DNA from: Gelatoporia subvermispora B
Taxonomy: Eukaryota; Basidiomycota; Agaricomycetes; Polyporales; Gelatoporiaceae
Assembly (NCBI GenBank): GCA_000320605.2
Contig: KB445814.1
Span: forward strand, 62,001 to 126,000
Direction of reading: 5' to 3'
Length of the DNA stretch: 64,000 nucleotides
The first letter of the stretch is position 1, and every line of letters begins with the position of its first letter. The translations under genes and the position numbers were made by a program. Positions 25,158 through 38,237 of the stretch are shown here, one piece after another. The notes under the pieces are model-generated. The model was given only the letters and a program-made list of their open reading frames with translations. It searched no databases and was not told the DNA's origin.

Positions 25158-25240
25158 CATGTTCAGCGCACGTTTGCAGTGTTGCGCAGCACGGCACGTC
25201 GTCGTTTTTACCCCGATGGTTCGTGGCACCATTATCGGAT

Positions 25241-25278
25241 GACTGACAACCGTGAACTTGACTGACAACCGTGAACTT
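25241..25278. repeat. Perfect 19-bp tandem duplication
   Basis: The unit GACTGACAACCGTGAACTT occurs twice head to tail at 25241-25259 and 25260-25278, just downstream of zinc-finger copy A. It is probably a replication-slippage duplication. Confidence 0.85.
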
Positions 25279-26764
25279 CCCAGGACAAGTTATTCTGCGG
25301 CTCAAGTGCTTTGACTGAATGTTCTTTGTATACTTCTCTGTAACACCCATGCTGTACAGTACGACTTTACACGTTCGGGCGACTGACCCTGACAGTTATC
25401 CCTGTATCAGATTCAGACGTATCATTCCCTTTTCTATACAGGTTCAACATACTTATGTAGAGCTACCACCAGTGCGCCTCAATTTTGGGCCGTTGATCAG
25501 TGGATGAGCGGGACATCACTGAATGGATGCTTCCACCGCTTGTCTTGCATTCTCGACGGTTTCCGGATGACTGAGTACACAGGTAGCGTGGCGCCGGCCA
25601 GAAACTATGGTGGGTACCTCAATACCGACGTTAGCGCACAGAATGGCTCTGCAGACACTGCACCGGTAGATCCTGTGTCATTAAAAAAATGATTCCGACA
25701 GTCGGCTTGTGACTTGACGCTCCCGGAGTCGATCGACGCTCTGGTATATTCAATGTGGGGTCCCATTCTTGAAACGCGTCTCCAAAACAACCATATCGTA
25801 CGAGAATCTTTGAGTGTATCTAATGAGCTGTCGTACATAGCATACTGACCACCGAAGTTACGTGAAGGCTCTGAACTTACGAAGTCGCAAGGCCGTCTGG
25901 CGAGGGCGCCAGTGCTACTCTATGCTCATCTTTTCTCACAGTGAAAATTAGTACTGCGGCTGCTGTATATGAGCCTATCCTATCCTAGGAAGGCCAGTTA
26001 TTCCTTGCTGTCTGAAGGGTTTGTCTCGATTTTGTGCCGCTTTTGCATCTGCCAGCGAACATCGGTCTGTGGTAGTGCACCTGGGCCGTGGGAACTCTTC
26101 AGGACCTTGAGTCCGTTCGAGGCTAGATTGGTTAGCCCTCGCACGCAGAAACCACAGCAAATTGCGGCTATTCTAATTGTCTGTCATGCAGAGATTGATA
26201 CACGTACTGGTCTGGATATGTCTGGATCACGTAAATTTTCTCGCCCTACGCCCTGGACAGTTGCCTCTTCTATGAAAATCCCATAGACAGTCGGCGTCCC
26301 CAGTGGCCAATTATCCTTCTTCTGATGGGCAATGTGACCGGTCAGAACACTGCGTTCTTTGTAATGAGCACGGGAACATTGAAGTGTCACAGACTCTATT
26401 ACTGGACCCTGCATGACGCCCTCGAAGAATCTCGTGTGACTCTCCTCATATTCGTCAGACCGTGTTCGTCACATTACGTCTTATCGTCACGCGGTACCAG
26501 GCTTGTATCCACTCAGCTTTACATGTCTCATGTGCCCTATCTAATGCTCGAGTCTCCAAGAAATCCAGGCATACAGTCGCTGAGACAGGAACGTCGAAAA
26601 TACAACTCGAAAACCCACTAAATAAAATTACATAGGCGCCCTGGCAGCCTCGGAATACATTATAAGGTATGGGGAAGGAACAGTACAGAAAGACGGATAG
26701 AACCACGAATAACCAAAAGATTTAAAACAGTAGAGTAGATGAACATACATTGAGAAGCTTGGCT
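25279..26764. other. Gene-free spacer between copies A and B
   Basis: About 1.5 kb with only short, frame-scattered ORFs on both strands and no finger motif. Nothing supportable was seen. Confidence 0.45.
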
Positions 26765-27317
26765 TCAAGTCCCATCACCTATTCCCTGCATGATGCCCTC
26801 CAAGGCCCTGCAGTCAACCCGGATGTGTCGTACGAGCGCGTCCACCCTGCTTGCAACCGTGCCACAAAGAAGACAAACGCATTCGTCTTGCTTGAGATGT
26901 GTTTCCAGGAGATGCTTGGAGAGCCCTTGCGCTCGGAGCTCTTTGTTGCAACTGCCCCATCGGCATACCACTTGGCCTTGGTGCGATTTTCCGCCAAAGT
27001 GTCGCGCCAAGGCTTTGCGGTTTGTCGAAAGCGTCCGGCCACATCCATGGGTCCAGCCACACGACCATTTGTTGATGGTCCTGGTAAATGGAATGACCTT
27101 CGCTAAGATCGACGCATTACCGCCCCCGCGTATCTGACGAGCCACCTTCCGAAAAGTCAAGTATTGCTCTCGCGTGCAGGGCCGGATGCATCTTGGCTGA
27201 GGCGGTGTTACCGGTGCGGGTGCAAGATCAGGTTGACTGTGAGGTTGAGGATAAGTCTCAGATGCTTGAAGCATCAATGCTCGGCTCTCCAGAGCGCTTG
27301 AAGTATTGCCTTCATTG
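26765..27317 (-). CDS. C2H2-like zinc-finger protein, copy B
   Basis: A single exon of about 180 residues, open from a TAG acceptor at 27318 to the stop at 26765. The first exon upstream is not resolved (an ATG near 27445 is a candidate), so the start is open; an internal ATG lies at 27274. Three fingers are visible: CGWTHGCGR with HFGGKSH, CRWGSC with KHLLETH, and CLLCGTVASRVDALVRH ending in Cys. The last finger is closest to that of copy D (CLFCGTTASREDALKRH). The N-terminal part is Pro/Gln-rich. The gene is on the strand opposite to copies A and C. Confidence 0.7.
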
Positions 27318-30300
27318 CTATACAGGTTTCTGGAGCTTGATCAGACCCGGTGTAGATAGCATAATAGAGACGCTGACTTTTCCGCCAAAACGGGTTGCAC
27401 GCAAGTCACCGCCCCGGGTGACTGAAAGTTCGCATTGCTAATCATATCATTGGCGACCTGCTGCCGATAGGACGGTACGGGAGTGAGCAAGCGCGCATTC
27501 CAAGAGTATAGATTGTGGGAGTTGTGTCCTGCGGCGCTATTCGAAAATAGGATGAGTCACAATGTCATACTTATTGTATGACAAACGGGCTGCACCTGCC
27601 CCCCGGAGCAGCCTGTTGGCAGAGCCCCCCAAATTGAGGGTGAAGACTAACGGGAGTGTTGAAGTTCATGATACGCCGAACTGTCAGGGAAATCAGATAC
27701 GTCGTCCAGCAAATCCTTGCGTGTCGTTATCAGATGGAACACTGGGTCAATGTAAGGGCTGAGAGCGAGGAGCTGCGGGTGGCCATTGTATCACGGATAG
27801 CCGTTATATCTATCCGACTTGCACCAGCAGCGAGGAGGACACATGGTACGGCGCATGCACATTGAGGGAGGAAATGATACACGAGGCAGATGCGCGGTGG
27901 AGGGGCCCGTTATAGTGGCCTCGGTCGGAGGAGGGCGCAGTATCAACTAGACCGTAAAATCGGACTGTGATAGAGCTTGGTACTGGACAGAGGTGACAGA
28001 GGTCCAGATTAGCAGCCGCTGATGCTGAGAACGAGCAAACTCCGCCAGGTGATCCGACATGACACAAGTCTATTCGCTGTGGCCTAATGAAGGTGAGGTC
28101 ACAAATGTGAAAATTTGAGACCTCGTATTCGGAGAAGCCATTCATCTGCACCATATCAAGTATATGGATCAACGAAGAAAAGGGAATGTGGTATACACGT
28201 CAGCACGTGGAGGAATCCTCTGCGAGGCTGCGCATTTGTGTGCGCTTATCTCTTTAGTAGCTGAGGAATAGTGCGATGTTGTGCAGCCAGAGAGACGCTT
28301 GTCGTTGATTGACGTGTCGCTGAGAGGTAACAGTAGCAGGGAAAGGGCGACATGGACAGGGCGAGGAGCAGTCGGTTCTCCGACTAGTCCGCTATTCTGG
28401 CTACTTGCTGTGCCACTGCCACCTCTTGGGTGAGAGTAATGTCACGGGCGTTGCAGAGTCTTTTCCATCGCAAGACCCCAGAGATCCCGAGACAAGGGAC
28501 AGATCAGCATCATATTGCTACTTGTTGGATCTTTCCGAGATCAAACGAACTTTTGCGGTCAACAAAACAGTACAGTTCAGCGTCGGAAACGCAAATCCTA
28601 ATCGGGAAGGGCGCTATAATAAAGTGGCGGAGCGTCTCTGCCGCCAGCAAGTGGGCACGCTGGCGAATGAAGTCGAACTGCTGACAGCATAAAACCTTCA
28701 AGACATCAAACAGCCCCACTTGCACAGTCCTATACAAAGTAAAAACAGATATGTGACACCATCAACAGAGCAAGAATCGTCGTCAGCGAGAATGACATTA
28801 AGCGCGGAAAGTCAGCTCGATGTTAAGTATGAACATGCGTCTTAACACACAAGAACCATTATCCGAGATCCTTGACACTTGCTTCTTGTTGCATGGGCCC
28901 TGCGGGGAAAGTATGTTAGAGTTGTACATGCTGACGAGCCCGTGACACAGGGGATACATACGGTGACCCGGAGATATACGCCGCATTTCAAGTCATTCAG
29001 ACCTCTCACATTCGATGGACAGATCAACGGCGTGTATCCGGTACGAGGACGGCCTGCTTCCTGTGGGGTTGGCATGTAAACGTCCCCACACCAGAAACAA
29101 CAGTTGACCATATGACCACCTTCGTCTGATAAACGCGCGTAAAACAAAGACCAACGGTTCAGAACGTGCTCATAATCTGCACGCAGGAGAATGCTGTGCA
29201 CGTTCCTCCCGCAGTAAGATCTCAAAGGGAATGGTGAATAGAAGTGCAGTTCTTGAAGTGACTTCGGCCTGGCGGAAAACACGCGGTGAACGCGTGTACA
29301 TCAGTACCACTTGCGGTGGCGCACGGACCGTTATATGAACTCTCACCACACTGTCAGCCAAAGTATGCGGATCCGATCGTCGCGCCGGAGAGTTGGAACC
29401 GAACTTTCATACATCAGAACACACACAAACAATCACCCCTGTAAGAACATTTAGCTGAGACTTGAGTTTATAAAAGCTTCCACGCCGGGTTGTCTAATAC
29501 GTACCAGTTCAAAGCGGACCATCAATGATAGTCTATGGCTCTGTAGAACTATCAGATAGCACAGTCCGATGCCATGAGGGACACTCGCGACGTCACGACC
29601 CGGACCGACCTTCCGAGAGCAGACACATTTCTATAGGACTTTCAAAAGAAAGATAGTTGATTTGGAACGACTAGTGATGTCTCCTGCAGCCGAAGCTCAG
29701 ATTGGGTGGATCATGACAGCTCTGTTTAGGAAGTGAAGTTCAAGTAACAGACTTGCCACTGGAAATGCAAATGTCGCGGCGCCGCGGTGGCGCTGTGGCC
29801 GCGACGCCAGCAAATCACGTGGATGATTGGCACGACGATGTTAGCCAGTGGCGCGGCGAAGACTTTGCTCTTCAGAAGTTGCTTCACAGTATCCTGCCTC
29901 GTGCCCATTACTCCAGAAGATCTTCCAGACTTTCTTCTTTTCAAACTCGTTGACTATGTGCGTGTCTGTAACGAACATCTTGTCACAGCCTGTAGCATTT
30001 GTAACATTCTCGACGACACTTGCCAGCCTCGATGCAGCACTGACTAGTCTTTGCCTGTCCTGGTCCACCTGTCAACGTTAATCCAGGCTCCTGAAGCAGT
30101 TACATGGACAAACTTGAATTCAACCTGTTCAGACATCGACGCGGAAACGCTCCTCGTGCTTTCACATCGTGCCGTGACTCTGATAATATTCTACCGAACT
30201 TGACACCGACGATCCGGCCATGACGGGCATTTGAATGATCCGATCGACTACAACAAACGCCAGGTTCCCAAATCTCGAAGCCCCGAGCTACTCGTTGCCC

Positions 30301-31450
30301 ATGCTGCGACGCACCTGCAGTATACAGCACGATCTGGTCTCAAAGCCCATCTCTAGTCTGAGACTGCTCAAGTTGCGTCAACTGATTTACCCTTGCCTCT
30401 TGTCGCTGGTTGCACGCGTCCACTCTGCTACCGACAGATCTCCAGGAGGCAACGCGGAGCATGCATTGCTTTTTTGTCCATCGTGTAACCCAAATATTGG
30501 TCTACCTAAGCTCGATGTGGTTTTATGTCCGCCTGAGAACCGCGCGGGACCGTACCGACCGGACAACACGACTCGGGCATTTTCCGACCCTGACTGCGCT
30601 CCACATTGACATCGGAGCTCGGAGACTCGAGGCAACCAGGTGGATACGACTATAACTTCTGCAGACTTTGTGCGGACGCAGCATACTCGAGCCATTGACT
30701 TTCGTTCCTTCCATCTCGTCCTGATATAGAACGCCTCTTTGACAAGTAGCTTGCCCTCACCGGCGTCCCAGTCGCTTATCCGGTCTACGTAATGTCTCAC
30801 GTTTGCCAGGGCTGCGGTGAAGCCCACGCTGGCTTGCATCACTGTCCTGTCATTCTTGCCCTCGGTGCATTCAGTTCGGCAACATCATATTCCATTGCTC
30901 GGCTGCAGCCTCTACGTTCTGACATGTGAGCTGCTCGACTACTCATATGCTACATCCATAATCAGACGTATGACTTTGGTGCAGAGCTATTGTTCCCACT
31001 CTCCCGGGGCATAATGGCCTCCATGTTCACCAACCTCCTCAGTGCGTTTGACTGACATGTGGCACGGCGCGACGTCATTGACCCCCCTTCTTCAGGTCCC
31101 TCGCCACGGCGAACAGCGCCTCGTCCATGTTGCCGATGCCCGTAATGCAGTCGTGAGTTTTGGATGCTACGCAGCATGCGCCAGCGGTGACTTGACCTTG
31201 TTCAAGCGCCTTCCCGTACGATTCCTCCACTCTTCAGCGCAACCTGAAACATTCTGCACCCCAGTAAGCACATCGTTATGGATGTAAGCAGCTTAGGGTC
31301 CGCTAATCTACCAACCCTAGTTTGTCGTTCAAACATGGGAACCATGCGCAGCCTAGGACACGTCGAAGTGTTGACGGTCATGACTACACGTAGGACCTGC
31401 TTCTTAAATGCTTGACAATACATCTAAAACTCTTGAAAATCAAGACACAG
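27318..31450. other. Long gene-free spacer
   Basis: About 4.1 kb. Open frames are short and overlap in several frames; none has a finger signature, a signal peptide I trust, or a transposase, reverse transcriptase or integrase motif. I see no supportable gene. Confidence 0.45.
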
Positions 31451-31934
31451 GGCTAGCGGGAGCTTGGCGGAGAATCGAAGTCTGAGCATTGATGTGGCGG
31501 AATCACCAGCCATATATGCCTACTTCTGCCACCGGTCTCGTGGCGAGATGGAACAAGCTAAGGCGTACCGAGAGCAGGTTATCTCAGGGCGCCGCACCCT
31601 GCGTACACCTTGCCTCTGGCGCGGAGACTGCCCTCACGTCCTCGATGACCTATCTCACTCCGGAATCGCTCGGCACATGGTCGCGTATCACGGCGCGGAC
31701 ACGCAGTCGCGCGGCGTCTGCCGCTGGAACGACTGCCGGAACTCCGATTCCCTCAAGAGCTCTAGCTTCGGCAAGCACATCTCTTGCGTTCACCTAAAAT
31801 ACGATACTTGGCGCTGTCCGTTCTGTGGCGACGAATGCAGTCGATGGGATGCGCTTCAAAGGCATGTGGACGCAACGTGTACACGTGTTCCTTGGATTGG
31901 CACAAGCGCGAATGGTCTGAGGCCATCGCTGTAG
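31451..31934 (+). CDS. C2H2-like zinc-finger protein, copy C
   Basis: The 3' exon runs from an acceptor near 31450 to the stop at 31932-31934, with about 155 residues. There is no ATG before the finger region except one at 31548, so a first exon upstream is expected but not found. Fingers: CLWRGDC with RHMVAYH, CRWNDC with GKHISCVH, and CPFCGDECSRWDALQRH ending in Cys. DNA identity with copy A is high across the second and third fingers, which points to a recent duplication on the same strand about 6.8 kb apart. It ends TRVPWIG... where copy A ends NHVPWSI, so the 3' ends also match. Confidence 0.72.
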
Positions 31935-32321
31935 GACGAGCAGATGGCGCAGTGAGCTGCTGGGCAGGCTCTCAAGTGTCGGACTTTGGTTCTATCGCGC
32001 TTTCGTGCTCTGGCTCTCATGTATAAGGACACTCCCGAAATTTCGCATAATTACACTTCTCCGGGTTGAGCGGCGGGTACTTCACAGGGTTCTATCAGTA
32101 TCTTGAGTCCTCTGTGTCCAGGTAACATTGTTACTACATACATGCAGTTCCTATCGGCCAAGGCATGTCACTTGACAGCCCGGGATGTGTATTGTGAGTT
32201 ATTAAGTTTGACGTACTGGCATTCATATGAAGGAGCTCCACGGATCTTGTTCCTAACATCAAGCGCGACCACCAGGTCTCATACACTTACTATATTTGTG
32301 TTGCAGCCTCCGTGTCACAAA

Positions 32322-32411
32322 ATGCCGGTCCTCACCGGTTTGCTAGCGTTGTTTTTGCTCGCGCCCGCTCGGCCATTAGAGACTGCCTACAAGTACAGTG
32401 TCACTAACTAG
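32322..32411 (+). CDS. Possible first exon or short peptide with a signal-like start
   Basis: ATG at 32322 opens a 29-residue frame beginning MPVLTGLLALFLLAPARP, which looks like a secretion signal, and stops at 32409. It could be the first exon of a small secreted protein, but I could not find a convincing second exon in the next 600 bp. It may be chance. Confidence 0.2.
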   Translation: MPVLTGLLALFLLAPARPLETAYKYSVTN

Positions 32412-33507
32412 TTTGTACGCCCAAGCCTATCACTGTCGCAACGCGTATCTCGTTGCAGTCGATAAACCCTTTGGCAGGCAGCGTTTGCTGTCAACCTGAA
32501 AGGTTAGGCTCATCCTCCCCGTGTTTCAGGCTCCCTGACTGACGCATTTGCAACAGCTTCGATATGCGAGTCATGCTGGGTTCGCCCGTAGAAAAGCTGC
32601 GGAGTTCCAACAGCTGCCACATATGCCAGCACAAAATTCCTTCACACTGTTTTGGGCGATAACTGCGGCGTTCTGCCGCGCAATCACCGTCACAGCATCA
32701 GGCGCTGATGGAAAGTAAACGCCATGATGTGTCTCACCGACGTTTTCGCTGACGCGCTGACTTTCATAGGTTCACATTGCTCTAGTTGGACATCACAATG
32801 GTGTTGTTATGTCCAAAGGAACGCAGGCTTCGTCTCTTCATTTCTCGCACTCGGTTTCAGGCCTTCAATGCACAACTTTAACTTGCAAGTTGCGGCTCAG
32901 AACGTCCAATTGAATGGCGGTAGCATCTCCTTGGACAGAGAGCACTGTACGTATTTCACTATGTATAGCCTGGTGGCGGCTACCTGCGCATGATTTAGCT
33001 CGACTTACGATCGTCAGCGTCAAGAATCCCGCAGCATTCGTGGTTGGCGTAAATCGGGACAGCTATACGATGGATCGCATTCAGCGTTGATGCTTCGCTT
33101 GTTAGTCAAGCCACATTCGTAACAGGCTCAGTTCAGAACGTGTTCTTTTTCTCATGTTCGAGCATGTTCAGGTATAAATACAGGCTGTGAATTGGGTCTT
33201 CGTTACCTTTGCAAGAGACCGGACCGCGGTCAGGGATCTGATAATATAACATTCTGGTGTGTATGTCGACCTGCACAATTGCTGGGTGGTGCTGACCGAC
33301 ATCAGGTGGCTCACTATCAACTGATGTTCTCCATCGTTCTTATCGAGAGAATTCATCGGTTGTGCCTATGTTAGTCATCATCTCTCCTTGTGGCATCCCA
33401 GTCGACGGCTGATTCCTTTCGCAGAGCTACATACCGAGTATGTGAGCGTTATTCCCGTTACCGCGCTGCATACACTGATGCATGTCTGAGGCAGCTTGAT
33501 CACGCTC

Positions 33508-34098
33508 ATGGCAGACGACCGAGAAACTGCTAACGAAGCTCAACCGGGATCCTCGCGTCCGCACGGCAATAGCGACAAACCTGTGCTTAAACTTGATATT
33601 GACAAGTTCTCGGAGCACGACGTGCATGGGGCACTGCATGCATTTTATCATCATTTCGGACGGCGTATTGGTGGCAGTACGACAATATCCAGGGGTACCG
33701 CTGATCCAATTCCAGCCGCAGCCGTACTGTGTATCAAAGTCCCCTCGTCTCAAGGTATATGCCCATTCAATGGATGGGCATGTCCTGTGGATAACACGTT
33801 CGGGTCACGGGATGACTTCGTGAAGCATATCCAGCTACACTTCACGCGTACCTATAGACCTGCCCATGGCCGTCAGACATACGATAAGCCGAAGATATTG
33901 TGCTTGTTCTGCGGAACGACGGCGAGCAGAGAAGATGCGCTTAAGCGACACGTTAATGATTTCTGTATGTCGTTGCCCCGCCAGTCTATAAACGACGAGT
34001 ACATTCAGGAGAAATTAGAGGTGAGTCGCATGCATAGAATTCAACTACGCCAGTATTGATGGATGTTTGGTTCTCAGGCCCTCGTATTAGAGGAATAG
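33508..34098 (+). CDS. C2H2-like zinc-finger protein, copy D
   Basis: Start ATG at 33508 (MADDRETANEAQPG...). The first exon runs to 34020; a GTGAGT donor and a TTCTCAG acceptor lead to a tiny last exon 34078-34098 (ALVLEE, stop). This gives about 177 aa; reading through the donor instead stops at 34059. The N-terminal block VLKLDIDKFSEHD resembles SIVKLTIDSYIG in copy H. Fingers: CPFNGWACPVDNTFGSRDD with KHIQLHF (one ligand unclear) and CLFCGTTASREDALKRH ending in Cys. This copy seems to have a complete start and end. Confidence 0.72.
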
Positions 34099-36596
34099 AT
34101 CAAATTAGGGGAGAAAGATTCATTTTCGAACGAAGGCGTGAAGAGAAAGGGTCCATAATCGCCCTAATTGCAATATAACCCCTTGTTCTCGCAACCAGGA
34201 GTTTTGTCCATGTGCAAATGTGCCAGACTATCAGATGAAGATGCATCTGCATGAGCTTTGAGCGCTGAGCACGGTCAAATCATGGACAAGCGTAACAGCT
34301 GCGAAGATGCGATGTGAACAAGAGTGTGCACGACATTGAGATCTTGAGACCCGAAACTCTGTGATGAGTAGCACCATAAGTGTGACACAGCACTGTGTGA
34401 TAACCTTTATCAGTCCTCGCATGCCAGTTTTCACGTTGCGCGTTTGATGGGTCCGGGTATTCGAGTGGTGGGTTCGACCCGAGGTATGTCAAGTAGTGCT
34501 TAAGCCTGTTGTGGAATTCTCAAGTAACATCAAGAATGGGTATCCAGGTGCAACCCAAGTCTCGCGAGTTCAATGGAGCTGTATCTCGGGTACCCTCATC
34601 CAGCCGTCGCCCGAAGCTATAGAAGAGGCGTGGGAGACACTTACTCAAGGTGTGCCCGTGAGAAGAATATACCACATCCTCCTCCACGTCAACGCCGCAG
34701 TGACAAGATTTAGCCTACCGTCGGGGTCTTTCCTCTCGAGTCTCGTCCAGTCTCTCATCCTTCATTCCATCGTGGTTCTCATCCTCCTCACTCCTTTGAA
34801 AACCACGCGGAGAGCCTCGAGTAGCGTCATGTAAGCTGTGTGCCTACATCTCTAGCAGCTTGAATGACACACCATCACTGGTTCGCTGATCGATGAACAT
34901 GGCGACAATAAATGAGTCGTTGCACATCCTTTGCGGCTCCAGCGATCAATATTATTCTGGTCTGAGAGCAGAATGTAAGAAACATCGAATGAAAGCACAG
35001 TGCCTTGTTCGCTTCAGACTCCAGTGCGTCTGGGGGACGGCTATAAGTTGAGTGACGAAGAACTTCATTTGCGATGCGTATTGCTCACGCATACTAGGTA
35101 GTGATTGCTCCTGGTGTCATACTGGAGATATGATACACCTCCAGCAGGTACACAATTGACTGTTTCTCTTCCGCGGTCGTTCACGCTTTCATAATACGCA
35201 CAAATTTAGTACCAGCCGGTCTGAAAAACCGGCGAACTCTGGACTGGAGTAGTCATTGAATTTATCCTGTTGCCAGCCCAGCTTCGTCATGGTGAGTAAT
35301 TCTTCAAATGTGCATTTCTGTAGCGTGTGCTCATCCTAATCGTTTTTGTGTTCATGACCGGAGATGTGCCACCTACTTCACGGCCTCGGTATTGGCAAAG
35401 AATGCACGACACTACGTACACGTACGGTACTTCATGACCGAAAACACTAAACAACCGGATCGGCAGGGCTCTGTGAAGCACGCAATTTTTAGGCCCCCAC
35501 GATAGTATCGGTTCTTCGTTCTGCGATCAATAGATAGTCATGAACAGAGCACAGAGGGGTTGGTGCACCTTCGGCGCGAGGTCCCAGCTCAAATCCGAGG
35601 TACCTGTACGTAGTGATTTTAGAACCTCGCGCTTCCTCAAGCACCTATTCTTTGACAGCAAGGTCAACATATGGATCTAGACCGTTGACTGATGTAGTCT
35701 ATTCAGAGGTCGGCGGCGAGCTGCAAAAGGACACTCTTCGACATAGGTGAACGAGGGTTCCGATTCCCCATTCGCACATGAGACGTCCACTAGCGCGACT
35801 GGCGTAAACATTATATGTCACCTGCCGCTCTCTTCTATCAGTGCGTTCGTGTGCCAGGCGCATATGTTTAAGACCGGTGGACCAAGATACAAGGCGACTG
35901 TCGTCAAGACCTGATGCAAACGACTGTAAGGTCTGCTGCATAGTCTCTTGGCCACATACGCTCATTGGCATCCCTCAAGCAAGAAGTTATAAACCAGTCA
36001 GTGATCCACCATGCGCCAATACCATCGCATGGTAAAGCAATGTGATGATGGGCGTTCATTCGTTAGCGCTCTGATGGTCGACTGGGGCGCTTACACCTTG
36101 CTGAAGACCGAATCATTTTGCAACATGATCACAAATCTTGCAGCGCAAAGTACCCAGACTCAAGGGTTTAGAACAAGACTGCGGACCCGACATCCACTCA
36201 TGCAAATTTGCACCCACTGGTTACCGGTACAATTTGTGAGTGGATTCCCTTCCGTCAGCAGAGAGCATACAAGACCCATTTTCACAGATACGGTATGTGG
36301 TGTACGGAACGTGGTGGCATGTGATAGGTGGTAAGTGTTGCGTGGTATGAAGTAAGTGGTAGGTGGCAGGCGGTAGGTGGTGTGTGGTGAATAGGAGGAG
36401 GTCGGTAAGAGGGTGGTCGGAGTGTAGGTGGTCCTTGGTTAAAAATTCGGTCGACGCAAGACCTACAAGCATAGCATCCGGTGATCCGCATCATATCTGA
36501 CAGTGAAACCGACGGTCCTGTAGGCTTGTGTACGTCTTAGCGTGCAGCGCACCTATACTCGCCTGAGCCACCTTACGCTCCTTCTGACAGGTCAAT
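34099..36596. other. Spacer between copies D and E with possible zinc-finger debris
   Basis: About 2.5 kb without a supportable gene. On the minus strand at about 35970-35720 a frame with GLKHMRLAHER followed by LMCEWGIG weakly resembles the first and second finger of the local family, but no terminal finger follows. A GT-rich simple sequence lies at 36296-36433. Confidence 0.35.
36296..36433. repeat. GT-rich imperfect minisatellite
   Basis: Many imperfect copies of a GTGGTAG / GTGGTGT-like unit (for example GGTAGGTGGCAGGCGGTAGG). The other strand is CA/CT-rich. It lies about 160 bp upstream of the start of copy E. Confidence 0.7.
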
Positions 36597-37499
36597 ATGG
36601 ACTTCAATCACACCGTAGTAACGCATGGGAGCGGCGAGCAGTGGATGTGAGTCTAAAGGCATACTATGTCGTAGCTGTATCTAATGACCCCGTGTCCATT
36701 ACAGGAACGAGTTCGATTACTATCTCGACATGATACGTCAATATTTCCCGGAGGATAGTAATGACCTGGTCAATTCCAACAACCGCGGCGACCGTATCAT
36801 TCCGAATGACTGGGCCTATGTCGATGATGCTCCCGAGATGGAGGAAATTAAGTGAGTCTGGTGGCGGGCTGACTGTTCACTTGATTTGACCGTTTCATGC
36901 TTGCGGTTAGTGACAGAGAAATCGACGTTCTCGTCGGTGCTCAGCATAGAGATGGCCCAGTTGCGCATCATCACAACCTTCCTGTTTTGGACATTTGTCC
37001 GAACTGTGACATCGAAGGGCCCGCAAAGTTGAGACATTCTGCAGGTCGGAGCCAAAGCGGTGAGTCCAAACAGCCGATGTGAGTTGGGTAAATTTCTATC
37101 TTTCTGTACATTCACCTTTTGCATTCCAGGACCACCTGCGCAAATGGACATGACTCCACATCGTTCCGCTGCACCTGTCACAACTCGGACCTCAGTGATA
37201 TCATCACCGAAAGTGATGTCAGAATACACCTGAAGGATATGCATGACATCAGCATCGCCAGCAATAAGAGCATTGACGGCAAGGTGACTTGCCCCGTGAT
37301 CATTATCTGCAACGGAGTTGAGACCCGTTGTACCAACACACTGAAGAGCAGATCCATCATTCGACACATCTGGTCTACCCATCTGAAGCAGACCATGATG
37401 AGATGCCGGGAATGTGGTAAGCCCTACGCTAGACGCGACTCGCTTTTGCGCCACTTGCGGGAGCAGCACGGAACCTCTCCGGACAACGGGTGGCCCTGA
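36597..37499 (+). CDS. C2H2-like zinc-finger protein, copy E (complete)
   Basis: A complete four-exon model: 36597-36646, 36705-36851, 36911-37078 and 37130-37499, 244 aa, all junctions phase 2 and in frame. N-terminal exons read MDFNHTVVTHGSGEQW, then NEFDYYLDMIRQYFPED, then a CPNC pair. The finger exon has FRCTCHNSD with IHLKDMH, a middle pair (CPVIIIC) with RHIWSTH, and a terminal classical finger CRECGKPYARRDSLLRH ... H. Two of the three introns start directly after AT and resume with G, so each splits a Met codon. The last finger is the most canonical of the set (His as fourth ligand). Confidence 0.8.
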
Positions 37500-38237
37500 T
37501 CTAAACAATGCTATGGGTTCTAAATGCACCTCCATGTACCCTAGTTAACGTGCTACACTACTTGGTTGTTGTTCGATTCTCGAGCGGTTAAGCGTGAAAC
37601 TGGAGCCGCAGAATCTGCTCACGGCTCTCCCAGAATAATGCAGTGTTGCAAGACTTGCTAATTCTGCAGACATGTTAATCAAGCATAGTGATGCATGTCT
37701 TGCAGCACCTGTCCACAGGTCTGCTGCCTGTAGTTCAACTCTACCAATCTCTTCGTCGACTATCCTGAAGTTCATTTTGTCAAGACCCCGCCGGATATTT
37801 CGGAGGCCATGCGCATTCCCGAAGCGACAGCTCTTGCTGTGTCAGGCTGCAGCAAGGAGGGAAGTCACGCGCTAGAGGAAGGCGCGATGAAGGAGGAGCG
37901 TGGAGGACATATTCCTCACCAGTTAAGCCGGTTAAGGCTTACAGCTTGGAATGGTCATGTACCACATACCTCAGACTTGCAATCTCGCTCAATTTGTAGC
38001 TCGTGCGCCTGGGATCTCAACGCATCTGATTATGATGATCCATGAGCTTGAAGCTGGCCGGTGCCGAAGATCTCATGGAACCGCTAGTATTTACAAGCGA
38101 TTAAACTCATCGTCGGATATGTAGAGGCTCTCGTGTTCGTTACAGCATAGATCAAAGGTATCGTCCCGGGCTTCACCACCTGGCCCGATTCCTTATCCAA
38201 CGATTCCGTTCTACTGTCACTATTCTACACAGGATTT
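37500..38237. other. Spacer between copies E and F
   Basis: About 740 bp. No finger motif, no coding frame that I would support, and no repeat was noticed. Confidence 0.45.

Noticed and set aside
30387..30842. Minus-strand 151-codon frame with RCQCG
   Set aside because: A single CxC pair without His ligands or family order.
34440..34490. tRNA T-arm-like string gggttcgaccc
   Set aside because: The flanking bases do not form acceptor, D and anticodon stems at the right distances.
35699..35971. Minus-strand frame with KHMRLAH and CEWGIG as an extra zinc-finger copy
   Set aside because: Only weak similarity and no terminal finger; mentioned as possible debris, not counted.
37575..37640. tRNA-Ser/Leu-like A-box and loop sequence (ctcgagcggttaagcg)
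   Set aside because: No matching B box or closing acceptor stem; it reads as chance similarity.
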